Source of the DNA: JAWKTM01 sp041399085
Lineage (GTDB): Bacteria > Planctomycetota > Planctomycetia > Pirellulales > Pirellulaceae
Reading direction: 5' to 3'
Assembly (NCBI GenBank): GCA_041399085.1
Contig: JAWKTM010000038.1
Span: 3,322-67,321 of the forward strand
DNA length: 64,000 bases
Shown here: positions 9,811 through 19,412 of the stretch, piece by piece
Position numbering within the stretch: position 1 is the stretch's first letter
How the letters are laid out: each line of letters begins with the position of its first letter
Position numbers and translations under genes: made by a program
The notes under the pieces: generated by a model
Database searches by the model: none
What the model was told of the DNA's origin: nothing
Seen by the model: only the letters and a program-made list of their open reading frames with translations

Positions 9811-9867
9811 GATGCTGGCAGCATCGGCCACGCAGCATCGGCCACGTGGTGGACGCTGCCAGCGTCC
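9811..9867. repeat. Paired short palindromes in convergent gap
   Basis: Two near-perfect palindromes, GATGCTGGCAGCATC (9811-9825) and GGACGCTGCCAGCGTCC (9851-9867), flank two copies of CAGCATCGGCCACG. They lie between the convergent cyclase and PQQ-propeller genes. The arrangement could act as a two-way transcription stop or be a mobile repeat; there is no clear T-tract. Confidence 0.5.
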
Positions 9868-9962
9868 CAAAGGGTACCTTCTCATCTGCCGCTCGCCTAA
9901 AGACAGTGACGGCGGCGGGCGCTGCGCCGGCAAGCAGCTTGGGCGAAGTTAGACGGTTCGGA

Positions 9963-12662
9963 CTACCTCGCCGGTTTCGGAGTCGCAACTCGCTCCCAAA
10001 TCGCGGGCAACCTTCCCGCGTCGCCACCATAGGTTTGTGAGACCATAAATCCGCTGGCTTGCGACGTGTAGAAAATTCGACCGTTCGACACCACCGCGCC
10101 TAAACATTCGCGCGAATCGATCGCTGGCCCCGTCGATACGAGCTTGCCGTCGGATGACAAGTCGATCATGTCCATGTTCGCGCCCAAAACGTAAGGTTCC
10201 GACAAAGTGAAGCGGCAGCAGGCGTAGTTATGACCGATGCTACTGACGACTTTGCCGCTGTCGCGGTCAAAGACGTTGCCGCGACCTCGCAGCGCGTTCG
10301 AGAAAATAAATCGCTCGCCGACCGTCACTACATTTAGGGCCGATGTTATGGGATCGGATTGCCAGACTAGCGAACCGTCGCGCGCGTCGAGGCACCACAC
10401 GTAGCGATCCTGGGCGTCTTCGTTGGCTCGATTAAATCCGCCGATGTAGATGCGGCCATCACGAGCGCTCAGCGTGCACTTCGAAGTGACATGATAGTCG
10501 TGCGTTAGCCACACTACCTCGCCCGTCTCGGGATTCAAGCACGCGGTTAGTCCGTTGTTTTCGGCTGGCAATCCTCGACGCCGACGTTGGCTGGCCGAAT
10601 AGCCGAAGAAGGTTGAGTAGTAGAGCTTGCCGTCGAGCATGCAGATCCCACAATCGTTTCCGCCCCGACCGTGCTCGGAGAAATCCTTCTGCCAAACCAG
10701 TTTGCCTGTGTCCAAATCCCAGGCCCATAACAAGGGCCGATTATCTTTGGGATAGTACGGGTTATCATTTGAGTAGATCCAGCTCATCACTTCACGGCCG
10801 TTCGGAGCCGTCACCGGATCGCCCTTGAATATGTAAGCCTTCTCCGTTCCTTGGGCGGCGTATTCGCCTGATCCGGAAGCGTAAATGGCGATGTTGCCAT
10901 GCACGACCGGTGGAAATTGGCGACTCCAACTGGGAGAGCCCGTGAACGGCGATTCCCACAATAGCTCGCCCGTGGCGGCGTCGAGACAACGAATCAACGA
11001 GCGCTTGATTCCCGCCTGGGGAACTAGCAACTTTTCATTCACATACAAAGGCGATGTGAACGACAAATAGACGTCCGGCCAATGGCGTCGCCATAGCAAT
11101 CGACCCGTGTCTTGCTCGACCGCGATAATCTGGCCTTCCGCTGTGTGCGTGTAAAGCCTACCGCCGCCACATACCGGAAGATGTTTCACGGTGCCTTCGA
11201 GTCGTCGGGCCCAGCGCATTCGCAAAGGAGGTCGCAAACCTTGATTATTCGCGTTCGTGCCGGCGAAGTCGCCGTAGTTCGTATACCAATTGTATTTCGC
11301 ATCCGCGAAAGGACCGACGAGTGGACTACGAATCTTGGTAACTTGAAGGTCGGCAGTCGGAAGCGGCGTGTCACCGCCGGGTTTAAGCACATAAAGATAG
11401 CCGTCTTCGCAGGGCACATATACTTGCTGATTCGCGATCGCGACCGGTGCCGAGATCGGCGCCGAAAAGGCGGTGGCGAAAGTTGTTGCCGGTCCGCCGG
11501 ACAACGGGACTATGTAGAGCTTACCATCCAATCCGCCGTAAACCGCATGGTCTCGTGTCAACACGGGAGCGCAGATTGAAGCCGCTTCGCATAGCACCTG
11601 AGGCTGCTCGCTTCCGACCGTGTGACGGCAAAGCCCAAGTCCTTGCTCTGGACGCGTTCGATAGACGTCCGCTCCGCGAATACTGACCGACGCAAAGCTA
11701 AGTAGACCTGGCAAATGAATCGCGGTCTCCGTGCCGGGAACGACGCTGGTTGTGAGCTCGCCGTTGTTTACTCGCAAGACTTCCACTCGCCCGGCATTGT
11801 CCCGGCGATGCCACTGCACATAGACATTCCCCGCATCGTCGGCACTTTGTCCGAAGGTCGCGGGATACTCGGATCCGGCGTAGCTGGGAATCGAAGCGAC
11901 AACCGACAAGCGGGGCGTTTCGCCCTGGTCTTCTAGGAACACGGTACGTCCGCCGGCTGGCATGACGACCATATTGTCGATCAAGCAAATATCACGCGAA
12001 CAAACAAAGTGATCGCGCCAGGTCACGCGGTCTTGACGGGCTTCTAGCCAATCCATGCCGCTCCAGCGGTTGCCGTGAAAATCGACCACTTCGGTCACGA
12101 AGTCCCAAGTCCAATGCTGTTTGCCATCTGGATCGAGGCAGTAAACACGGGCGCCCAGGGTGGCGAAATAAACACGATCTTTGCCGACAGCCGGAGCCGA
12201 ATAGATGGGTTCTTCGCAGTCGATCTCTTTCACGAGTGCTCCGGTTCGCTTGTCGAGCACATAGTAATAACCAGCAGTGGTTCCCACATGTAAATAATCT
12301 CCAACCACTGCGGGAGAAGCCACGTTATTACAGTTGCCCAAGCCGCCTCGTGTTTCAAACTTCCAACGCACATCCAGCGTGTCCGTATCGACGGCGAATA
12401 CGACTCCCGAGCCATCGAGCACATATACCATCCCATCGCTAACGACCGGCGATGTGAAGATTGCATCCGTCATTGGGATCGCGCGAGCGAGCCCGAGATT
12501 CGTGGGAAGCGTCAAATCGGGGACGTTTCCCGAGCGGCGGGGTCCGCCAAGCAGTTGCGGCCAGTCGTCTTGCGCGTTCAGAAATGCCGGCGCTAATACG
12601 ATAAAGGCTGTCAAGATCGCCAGTGTTAACCGTCCGCGTGTCTGAGTTCGACATGTCTGCAT
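9963..12662 (-). CDS. Exported PQQ-like beta-propeller repeat protein
   Basis: A protein of about 899 residues. The ATG at 12662 gives an N-terminal signal peptide (LTLAILTAFIVLAPAFLNAQ), preferred over a longer frame from 12746. The mature part is built of PQQ/PQQ-like propeller blades: DWPQLLGGPRRSGN, GMVYVLDGSGVVFAVDTDT, GYYYVLDKRTGALVKE, LWAWDLDTGKLVWQKDF and others, with at least two propellers separated near residue 480. No dehydrogenase active-site residues were recognised, so it is more likely a binding or assembly propeller than an alcohol dehydrogenase. It lies 103 bp downstream of the ceramidase-like gene on the same strand, and the two may be cotranscribed. Confidence 0.88.
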   Translation of the reverse strand: MQTCRTQTRGRLTLAILTAFIVLAPAFLNAQDDWPQLLGGPRRSGNVPDLTLPTNLGLARAIPMTDAIFTSPVVSDGMVYVLDGSGVVFAVDTDTLDVRWKFETRGGLGNCNNVASPAVVGDYLHVGTTAGYYYVLDKRTGALVKEIDCEEPIYSAPAVGKDRVYFATLGARVYCLDPDGKQHWTWDFVTEVVDFHGNRWSGMDWLEARQDRVTWRDHFVCSRDICLIDNMVVMPAGGRTVFLEDQGETPRLSVVASIPSYAGSEYPATFGQSADDAGNVYVQWHRRDNAGRVEVLRVNNGELTTSVVPGTETAIHLPGLLSFASVSIRGADVYRTRPEQGLGLCRHTVGSEQPQVLCEAASICAPVLTRDHAVYGGLDGKLYIVPLSGGPATTFATAFSAPISAPVAIANQQVYVPCEDGYLYVLKPGGDTPLPTADLQVTKIRSPLVGPFADAKYNWYTNYGDFAGTNANNQGLRPPLRMRWARRLEGTVKHLPVCGGGRLYTHTAEGQIIAVEQDTGRLLWRRHWPDVYLSFTSPLYVNEKLLVPQAGIKRSLIRCLDAATGELLWESPFTGSPSWSRQFPPVVHGNIAIYASGSGEYAAQGTEKAYIFKGDPVTAPNGREVMSWIYSNDNPYYPKDNRPLLWAWDLDTGKLVWQKDFSEHGRGGNDCGICMLDGKLYYSTFFGYSASQRRRRGLPAENNGLTACLNPETGEVVWLTHDYHVTSKCTLSARDGRIYIGGFNRANEDAQDRYVWCLDARDGSLVWQSDPITSALNVVTVGERFIFSNALRGRGNVFDRDSGKVVSSIGHNYACCRFTLSEPYVLGANMDMIDLSSDGKLVSTGPAIDSRECLGAVVSNGRIFYTSQASGFMVSQTYGGDAGRLPAIWERVATPKPAR

Positions 12663-12765
12663 GGTGTCACCGGATACTGGAGGGACAATGTAGCGGGAAT
12701 GCCAACTCACGGGCGCATGCGAGCTGGAGCGAAACCGTGAGGCCATGAATGTTCGCCACGGAAAT

Positions 12766-14205
12766 CTACTCGTGCAACTGTTTCATCAAGTCGAGCACGG
12801 TCTTGGTAATATGATCGGATGCGTCCAATTGCACACGATTGGTGCCCATCCATGTCTCGTACCCACCGAGCTCATGCTGTTGGGGTGTCGGCAAGTATCC
12901 GTGATAGTCGTTCGCTAACTCGATGGTAAATGCGTCGTCGAACGGTGTGTCCTGTTTGATTTGCAGGCCGATTTCCACGAATACCTCAAAGGGAATCGCG
13001 GCCACTGCTAGATTGCCGATACGCGCGGCCTGGAGTGGAATCGTGACTTCGTCCGGTCCATCTAACAGTCGTTGCACTCGCTCGGCGTAGTTTCGCTCGT
13101 AACGGTGAAATTTCGGTTCGCCTTCGGGTTCGGCCAGCAGCTTGGCGAAATGCTCTTGCATCGCCGCATCCGGTTTACGGAACTTCAGTGTGAGTTCACG
13201 TGTCGCGGATCCCAGCGGAACCCAGTCGTGGAATTCAACATTGGCATGTGCTTCTTTTACTCGTTTGGCGACAAGTTCAGCAACCTGAGTCATCTTCTCA
13301 TAAGGCTCGTGTCGCTGGCCGCGTTCGCGGAAGTTGATGTTATTGATGTCGCCACTGGTTCCATTGCTGAGCATACCGACGAAGTTATCATCCGACTTGG
13401 CGTCTAACAGTTCGCCGATTCGTTCGGAGAAGATACCGAAATAATCGGCCGACAACTCACCGTGGCTGACGCCGCCGACGTAATGCAGCGAGTAGTTGGC
13501 GAGCAGCGCGATCGGTCGTCCCGAGGTCGACTGAACGCTGATGAAGGAGATTTCGGGATCAATCGGCCCGGCTGGCTTAACCAGCGTCGCATGGCCTCGC
13601 GGCGGATTCATGCGAACTTTGTCGAAGCCGCCGAAGGGGTTTTTGAGCAGCTCGTCGTCCGTTACATACCAGCGGCGGTTGAAGACTTCGGATGGCTCAT
13701 CCACGCTGCCCCAAGCGATGCGAGCCGGTTGCAGGTTGTCGTGAGCCGCTCGAACCGCATCGGCGATGCCTCGCGCAAGCAGCGGCGCGTATCGGTCGGT
13801 GGCGGCACGCGTTCCTGAGTGCGTGTGGGTTGCCGCCATCAAGATATTGTCGGGCGGCAGTTTGGTTTCGGCGGCGATCAGCTTGCGGGCTTCGTCGTAC
13901 ACCGATCGTGGAATCCCGAGGTTGTCGCAGATCACGAAGCCGATCCGAGCTTGCCCGTTGTCCAGCAACAGGCAGCGGGCGTGCAACGGATCATGCACGG
14001 CGGTGGCGGGGAACGGCGAAAAGCCGCCCACGACGGGCTCACCCAATGGCGGCGTGATTTCCACTTTGGCGGCGCCTGCGCGAAATGTGGGTTTGGTCGA
14101 CTCGTCGGCGGCTTGAATCGGCGCGGAGGTGTGCCACAGGATCGCGCCGACGGCGATGAGGACCAACGTTCGCAAGGCGTGAGGCTGTGCAGTTCTAATC
14201 GTCAC
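12766..14205 (-). CDS. Neutral/alkaline ceramidase-like exported hydrolase
   Basis: A 479-residue protein with a signal peptide (LVLIAVGAILWHTSAPIQA). The mature region opens with GAAKVEITPPLGEPVVGGF, and has ATHTHSGTRA with the paired histidines of the neutral-ceramidase N-terminal zinc domain, and SNGTSGDINNI. Family members cleave N-acyl bonds of ceramides; many planctomycete paralogues have unknown substrates. The start is a GTG supported by an AGGAG site eight bases upstream. The full C-terminal ceramidase domain seems short. It is divergent from the channel gene across a 288-bp gap with no other feature. Confidence 0.85.
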   Translation of the reverse strand: MTIRTAQPHALRTLVLIAVGAILWHTSAPIQAADESTKPTFRAGAAKVEITPPLGEPVVGGFSPFPATAVHDPLHARCLLLDNGQARIGFVICDNLGIPRSVYDEARKLIAAETKLPPDNILMAATHTHSGTRAATDRYAPLLARGIADAVRAAHDNLQPARIAWGSVDEPSEVFNRRWYVTDDELLKNPFGGFDKVRMNPPRGHATLVKPAGPIDPEISFISVQSTSGRPIALLANYSLHYVGGVSHGELSADYFGIFSERIGELLDAKSDDNFVGMLSNGTSGDINNINFRERGQRHEPYEKMTQVAELVAKRVKEAHANVEFHDWVPLGSATRELTLKFRKPDAAMQEHFAKLLAEPEGEPKFHRYERNYAERVQRLLDGPDEVTIPLQAARIGNLAVAAIPFEVFVEIGLQIKQDTPFDDAFTIELANDYHGYLPTPQQHELGGYETWMGTNRVQLDASDHITKTVLDLMKQLHE

Positions 14206-14493
14206 GGCGGGAACTCCTAACGCGAGGATGGCGGGTGCAGTGTCGCAGGCAGGGCATTCGCGGGACTTCGATGGCGTCTAGCTTCTTGGTCAGTACGAAG
14301 CCCATCGTGGTCCGCGCGATGGTCGCATTTTAGCAAGGGAGTTTTGTTCGCGTGCAAATCGACAGAGAAATTGCCGACAAAATCGACCGCGACTAACATG
14401 GCTCGATCCAACGGCACGACGTCCGATGTCCGGTGTGTTCCGGTGGACCTTGTTGCGAGCAAGATTTCTCGCCGTTCTTAATGGAACACCTCT

Positions 14494-15489
14494 GTGACTC
14501 GACCTACATCTTGGGCGTCGTGCGGCGTGGTTCTCGGCCTCTTATTGCTTTCTCAGCCGTTGGCGGCGCAACAAGCGAACGAGGATCCAGCCCGAGTGAC
14601 GGTCGGGGTTTTCGTGAATGACGTCCAGGCGCTGGATCTACGCGAGCACAGTTACGCAATGGATGTCTACGTGTGGTTTCGCTGGAGTGATCCCGATCTG
14701 GCGCCCGCGGAAACGGTTGAAGTGGTGAACCCGAATGAATTGTGGGGGCACGTCAGCGAAGCTCAATACGACGAGCCGATTCAGTTGCCGAGCGGCGAGT
14801 TCTATCAAGTGTTGCGTGTGCAAGGACGGTTCAGCCGCAAGTTCTTCTTCAACAACTATCCGTACGACCGCCAATCGTTGGTGGTTGAGTTTGAAGACGC
14901 GGTGCATGAAGTCAATCGCATGACTTATGAGGCGGACGAGAATCCGATTGCCTTGAACCCGCGGTTGCTGTTGCCTGGCTTTCGTGTGGGCGAACCTAGT
15001 GTGAGCATCGAGTCGTTTGTCTATCCAACGGCTTTTGGCGATACGCGCCGAACCGAACCTAATACTTACTCACGAGTGCGGGTCGAGATTCCGATTCGTC
15101 GTCCCTTGCTGACCTCAACGCTGAAGATGCTGTTGCCCGTGCTGTGCGTTGTCTTCGGAGCGTCGTTGATGCTGCGGCTGAAAGTCACGTTCGTCGACGC
15201 TCGATTGGGAATCGGCATCACCTCGTTACTGACGGTCGTGGCGATACAGTTGGCCGCGAACGAGACCATGCCGAGCGTCGATTATTTGGTGCTGATGGAC
15301 AAGATTCATCTGGTGGCTTACGCCTACGTCTTGGCCGGTTTGGGAATTGTGTTGGCCACCGCGCGTCGAATCGAGGATGAGGCCCTGGAGAAAGCTCAAC
15401 GATTTCAACGCCGTGGATATTGGGCGACGAGCTTGTTGTTCGTGGCCGTCCTGGCGGTGTTGATCGGTCAGGCTGTGTTGCAGGGGTAA
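14494..15489 (+). CDS. Pentameric ligand-gated ion channel homologue (pLGIC)
   Basis: A 331-residue protein with a signal peptide (VVLGLLLLSQPLAAQ), an extracellular beta-sandwich to about residue 205, and four membrane helices: M1 about 210-232, M2 about 238-262 (GIGITSLLTVVAIQLAANE), M3 about 266-292 and M4 about 309-329. The loop FFFNNYPYDRQSL matches the Pro-loop (Cys-loop position) of the family and lacks the cysteine pair, as in bacterial channels such as GLIC and ELIC. M1 follows a typical polar-to-hydrophobic border (PIRRPLLTSTLKMLLP). The start is a GTG. Ligand and ion selectivity are unknown; a role in sensing an extracellular amine or pH is only a possibility. Confidence 0.85.
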   Translation: MTRPTSWASCGVVLGLLLLSQPLAAQQANEDPARVTVGVFVNDVQALDLREHSYAMDVYVWFRWSDPDLAPAETVEVVNPNELWGHVSEAQYDEPIQLPSGEFYQVLRVQGRFSRKFFFNNYPYDRQSLVVEFEDAVHEVNRMTYEADENPIALNPRLLLPGFRVGEPSVSIESFVYPTAFGDTRRTEPNTYSRVRVEIPIRRPLLTSTLKMLLPVLCVVFGASLMLRLKVTFVDARLGIGITSLLTVVAIQLAANETMPSVDYLVLMDKIHLVAYAYVLAGLGIVLATARRIEDEALEKAQRFQRRGYWATSLLFVAVLAVLIGQAVLQG

Positions 15490-15553
15490 ACGTCGCCAGT
15501 TTACCGAGTTGGACGAGGCACTCGTTCAACGGCATGGTGTCGAGACTGCCGGC

Positions 15554-17338
15554 TCACGAGCGAATGAACTCGGCGACGACTTGCGGATTCTCGTCGGCCA
15601 CGTCGCGCGTTTCCCGCGGATCCATTTCAAGGTCGTACAGCTCGACGGCTTCGCGTTGCAGTTTTCCCGCGGGGCGAACCACCTTCCATCGTCCGCGACG
15701 AACGGCTTGTGTGAAGCCATCACGACGCATCTCCCAATACAACATGCCGCGTTCAGGCGGCGTTTGCTCGAGCAGCACGGGTTTCAGCGACACGCCGTCC
15801 AGCCCGCGAGGCAAGTTGGATGCGCCAGCCAAATCGGCTACGGTCGGCAACCAGTCGCACATCGTGGTGGCGAAGGCGGCGAAAGATTGCGGGGCGATCA
15901 CACCGGGCCAACTGGCGATCATGGGTACGCGCAGGTTGCCTTCGTACAGCGCGTTTGGTTCGGCTCGAGAACCCAGAGTCGTGTTGAAAAAGTCGGTAAG
16001 TCCCGAGGCGGGCTGCGGGGCGTGGCTGCTCGTGAAGATCACCAGCGTATTGCGTCGCAGATCCAGATCGTTCAATCGTTGGATCAATCGGCCGACATCC
16101 GCGTCCAGCCGTTCAAGCGCCGCGGCTCGTGCTCGTTGCTCGGGCGTCCAATCGGCTCGTGCCGGATCCTTCGTATCGAACGCTCGGCCAGCATGCATTG
16201 GAATCGACAACGACAACATCGCGAGAAAACGTTTCTCCGGCGTCCGTTGGTCGAGGAACGCCAGGGCCTCTTGGACATATAAATCATGATCGAGCTGCCC
16301 GGCTTTCTGATCCAGATTCGCCGGCAATCGCATCAACACGCCGTCGCTGTATACGGTTTCGGGAAAGTGGTTCATCTGCGATTCGGTGGTCATCACGCCC
16401 AACCACTGGTCGAAGCCGTGTAGATGCGGCATCGTCTCGCGGCGATCCTCGCCAAGTCCCCATTGTCCGATGAAGGCCGTGGAGTAGCCAGCTTGCCACA
16501 AGGTTTCGGGCAGCGTGATATGTTCGGCTGGCAGGGGCAGCGACGTGCCGCCGCGCGGATAAGCTCGCGAAGTATCCCAGCCGGTCAGCCAACACCAACG
16601 CGATACGTCACCGTTCGGATCGCCCGCATTGGCTTGGGTGAAACGCATGCCGCTCATGGCCAGGTCATCCAGATTCGGCGTCTTCACGCGTTCGCCGCCG
16701 TAACAGCCAAGGTCGCCCGGCCCGACGCCGCTGGCGACGATGAACAACAGATTAGGCGCCGGAGTACGAGTGGGTGTGGAGGGCTCGCCTGTGGAAAGCT
16801 TCGCCCCCGGCTTGTCGCGAACATGGAAACTCGATGCGCGTGGCCGACTCTTCACGGTTCGTTGGGGCAATTCGTTTAGGTCCAGATCTCGCAACGCCGA
16901 AATGTTCTCGTCCTTGATTTCCGTCAACGTGCGGTCCGCATCGCTGAGACTACGACGCAGGCTTTGTTGGTCGGGGCTGTCGAAGATTGGCGATGAATCG
17001 AGCAGATCGCCAAACCCGCGCGTCAGCGGGTTCTGATTCTGTCGCGAAGACGTCGCATTCTGTTGGTCGGACTCGGCCGCACGATCCACCGTCTCGATCG
17101 GTTGGCCGGCCGGGTCGTCCTCTTGGGGCATGAGCCGCGCGTCGTCGGCTTGATTTGCTGCGGGTGGAATGTCGGACGCCGGGTCCAGAACCGGCTCCAT
17201 CACTGGCTGGCCCGAGCCTGCGGCCGACGGACCGGATGCGACTGGCTTGCGGCAGCCGTTCAGCGCGGCCAGTCCCGCAACGACCAGAAGGACGGAAAGC
17301 AGACGAAACGCGACCGGTAATTTACGAAGAGTGTGCAT
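15554..17338 (-). CDS. Sulfatase-like lipoprotein lacking catalytic residues
   Basis: A protein of 594 residues starting at the ATG at 17338. It has a lipoprotein signal (VVAGLAALNGC), a low-complexity linker of about 160 residues, then a sulfatase fold. The usual first metal site (DD before GDLGCYG) reads VASGVGPGDLGCYG, so the Asp pair is gone. The formylglycine motif C/S-x-P-S-R-x-x-x-L-T-G reads GDVSRWCWLTG, with Gly in place of the modified Cys/Ser. The second metal site (normally TSDNG/TSDHG) reads FTSSHAP. These three losses make hydrolysis by the normal mechanism very unlikely. A binding or structural pseudoenzyme is the best reading. The frame is intact throughout, which argues for a maintained function. 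Confidence 0.82.
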   Translation of the reverse strand: MHTLRKLPVAFRLLSVLLVVAGLAALNGCRKPVASGPSAAGSGQPVMEPVLDPASDIPPAANQADDARLMPQEDDPAGQPIETVDRAAESDQQNATSSRQNQNPLTRGFGDLLDSSPIFDSPDQQSLRRSLSDADRTLTEIKDENISALRDLDLNELPQRTVKSRPRASSFHVRDKPGAKLSTGEPSTPTRTPAPNLLFIVASGVGPGDLGCYGGERVKTPNLDDLAMSGMRFTQANAGDPNGDVSRWCWLTGWDTSRAYPRGGTSLPLPAEHITLPETLWQAGYSTAFIGQWGLGEDRRETMPHLHGFDQWLGVMTTESQMNHFPETVYSDGVLMRLPANLDQKAGQLDHDLYVQEALAFLDQRTPEKRFLAMLSLSIPMHAGRAFDTKDPARADWTPEQRARAAALERLDADVGRLIQRLNDLDLRRNTLVIFTSSHAPQPASGLTDFFNTTLGSRAEPNALYEGNLRVPMIASWPGVIAPQSFAAFATTMCDWLPTVADLAGASNLPRGLDGVSLKPVLLEQTPPERGMLYWEMRRDGFTQAVRRGRWKVVRPAGKLQREAVELYDLEMDPRETRDVADENPQVVAEFIRS

Positions 17339-17735
17339 CCTGGCGATCATAGGCAGCCAGCTTATTCCGAGCAACAAATTGCCAGTGGCAAAGAAATAAA
17401 CTTTTCCGAGCCTCACCATGCATTGCCACGTCTCGGTGACCGAATTCGCGAGGTGTGTCTCTAAGTCTCGTTTGGTTGACGATTTAGGCGGAGGTTGATG
17501 GCCGATAGTCGCTTAGTTGGACGGTGCTGTCCGCTATCAAAGTCAACATCGATTTAGGCGTTATAGCCGACAAGATCAAAGTAACCCGGTCACAACGCCC
17601 GACATTATCTGTAGAGCGACCCGCGATCCGCGCGGACCGCTCGGCGACGATCCTTACCCAGACGTCGCCCGCGCATTCGCGCTCGTGGATTCCCGCTCAT
17701 CCCTAATCTGATCCTAGTGAGAAGAGTTCTGACCC
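17339..17735. other. Divergent intergenic region, no gene seen
   Basis: This 397-bp gap separates the divergent sulfatase-like lipoprotein and secretin genes and must hold both promoters. No convincing open frame, RNA gene, hairpin with T-run or repeat unit was found. Two short open frames near 17517-17711 have no recognisable similarity and no good ribosome site. Confidence 0.5.
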
Positions 17736-19331
17736 ATGTTACGAATCTTTCACTCTAATGCGCCGCTTGGACGGTGGATGTCGCGAACCGCGATGGCCGC
17801 CGTGACATGCTGTGCCGCTGGTTTGGCCGATCTCAGTTGGGCTCAACGCCCCATTCGACCGAACAACCCGATGCTCGACACACCGGCTTCACAAGCCAAA
17901 GTGGATTCGCTGATTGACAGCATGTTGTTGCCCGAAGCAACGCTGCATGTTGATCCGCGACACTCGAAGCTGGTCCGAACCAAAAAGCCCGTGTCCCGCT
18001 TTTCAATCACGAATCCAGGCAATCTGGAAGTCGTGCAGTTCAGCCCGACGGAGTTCGAGCTGATCGGTTTGGCCACGGGCGAAACGACCTTGACGCTATG
18101 GTTCGCGGAAGACGAACTGCTGCGGTTCCTGGTCAAGATCTCGCGTGACACGGATGTCGAAGAACGACGCCAGTCGGTCTACGGCGATCTTCAAGAAATG
18201 GTGAACGAGATGTTCCCCAACAGCTCGATTCAACTGATCCCGATGGCGGACAAGTTGATCGTGCGGGGACAAGCTCGCGACTCGGAAGAAGCGGCTCAAA
18301 TCCTGTCGGTGCTTTCGGCCCAAGCGGGCATCGGCGTCGGCGGAATGGGCGGGGCGGGCGTAGTCAGCTCCGGCATGGCGGCGGACGTTTATCCCGATGC
18401 GGAGCAGTTGCCGCCGAGCCGACTCATCAACTTGATGGACGTTCCCGGCGAGAAGCAAGTGATGTTGCGCGTGCGAGTGGCGGAGCTCAGCCGCAATGCG
18501 CTGCGAAACATGGGCTTTGATATCAACGTCAACACGGGCGACTTCAGCTTCACCTCGTTGCTTGGATCCGGCGGCGCCTTTAGCGCGGTGCTGGACACGA
18601 ACGACGTGCGATTGGCACTGAGTGCGATTTCGTCGAACAGCTACTCGAAGATTCTGGCCGAGCCGAACTTGGTGACGCTCAGCGGTCGCCCGGCCAGTTT
18701 CATCGCGGGCGGCGAATTCGCGGTGCCGATTGTCGTGGGTGTGGAAGGCGCCGCGGCGGCGACGACCAACTTCCGCGGCTTCGGTACGCAGGTGACGTTC
18801 GTTCCCACGGTCATCGACAAGGATCGGATTCGCTTGCAAGTCGCGCCGTCCGTGAGCGGCTTGAGCGGCGGGTCGGTCGGCGGCATTCCCAGCTTGAACA
18901 CGCGAGCCGTGACGACGACGGTCGACCTGCGTGAAGGTCAATGGCTGGCGATCGCCGGCTTGATCCAGGATTCGCAGACTGGCGAAAAGGTCCGCGTGCC
19001 GGGGCTGGGCGATATCCCTGTGTTGGACGCCCTGTTCAGCAAAAAGAGTGTCAGCCGCGACGAACGCGAGTTGATCATCCTGGTCAGCCCCGAGTTGATC
19101 CATCCGCTGGACGCCGAGGAAGCGCCGCTGATCCTGCCTGGCATGGAAGTGACCGAGCCTGGCGATTGGCAGTTCTTCCTTTACGGCAACTACGAAGGCA
19201 ATCCCAACTGCCACCATCGCAGCACGGTCTACAACCTTCAGTTCCGCCGCAGCTTGGCCGCCAAGCATCACGCGGACTATTCGACCAGCAGCACTTACTT
19301 TGTCAACGGCGATCATGGCTTCAGCCCGTAA
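17736..19331 (+). CDS. Type II/III secretin-family pilus protein (CpaC/RcpA-like)
   Basis: A 531-residue outer-membrane secretin homologue. A signal peptide ends near ADLSWAQ. A BON-like N-domain (SRFSITNPGNLEVVQFSP) and an N1-type domain (SIQLIPMADKLIVRG) follow, then the conserved secretin domain from about 215 to 430 (QVMLRVRVAELSRNALRNMG, SKILAEPNLVTLSGRPASF, VPGLGDIPVLDALFSKK, ELIILVSPELI). The length and domain order match CpaC/RcpA of Flp/Tad pili rather than the larger GspD. A glycine-rich protein and a TPR protein follow on the same strand, consistent with a Tad-like outer-membrane unit. No TadA ATPase or Flp pilin lies in this window. Confidence 0.9.
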   Translation: MLRIFHSNAPLGRWMSRTAMAAVTCCAAGLADLSWAQRPIRPNNPMLDTPASQAKVDSLIDSMLLPEATLHVDPRHSKLVRTKKPVSRFSITNPGNLEVVQFSPTEFELIGLATGETTLTLWFAEDELLRFLVKISRDTDVEERRQSVYGDLQEMVNEMFPNSSIQLIPMADKLIVRGQARDSEEAAQILSVLSAQAGIGVGGMGGAGVVSSGMAADVYPDAEQLPPSRLINLMDVPGEKQVMLRVRVAELSRNALRNMGFDINVNTGDFSFTSLLGSGGAFSAVLDTNDVRLALSAISSNSYSKILAEPNLVTLSGRPASFIAGGEFAVPIVVGVEGAAAATTNFRGFGTQVTFVPTVIDKDRIRLQVAPSVSGLSGGSVGGIPSLNTRAVTTTVDLREGQWLAIAGLIQDSQTGEKVRVPGLGDIPVLDALFSKKSVSRDERELIILVSPELIHPLDAEEAPLILPGMEVTEPGDWQFFLYGNYEGNPNCHHRSTVYNLQFRRSLAAKHHADYSTSSTYFVNGDHGFSP

Positions 19332-19412
19332 CCGTCGATAACTGTGTCTAACCCGCAAACTGGACCCGCGCCGAACAACCCGACTTCGGCGCACCACGAT
19401 AGGAAACGAAAC

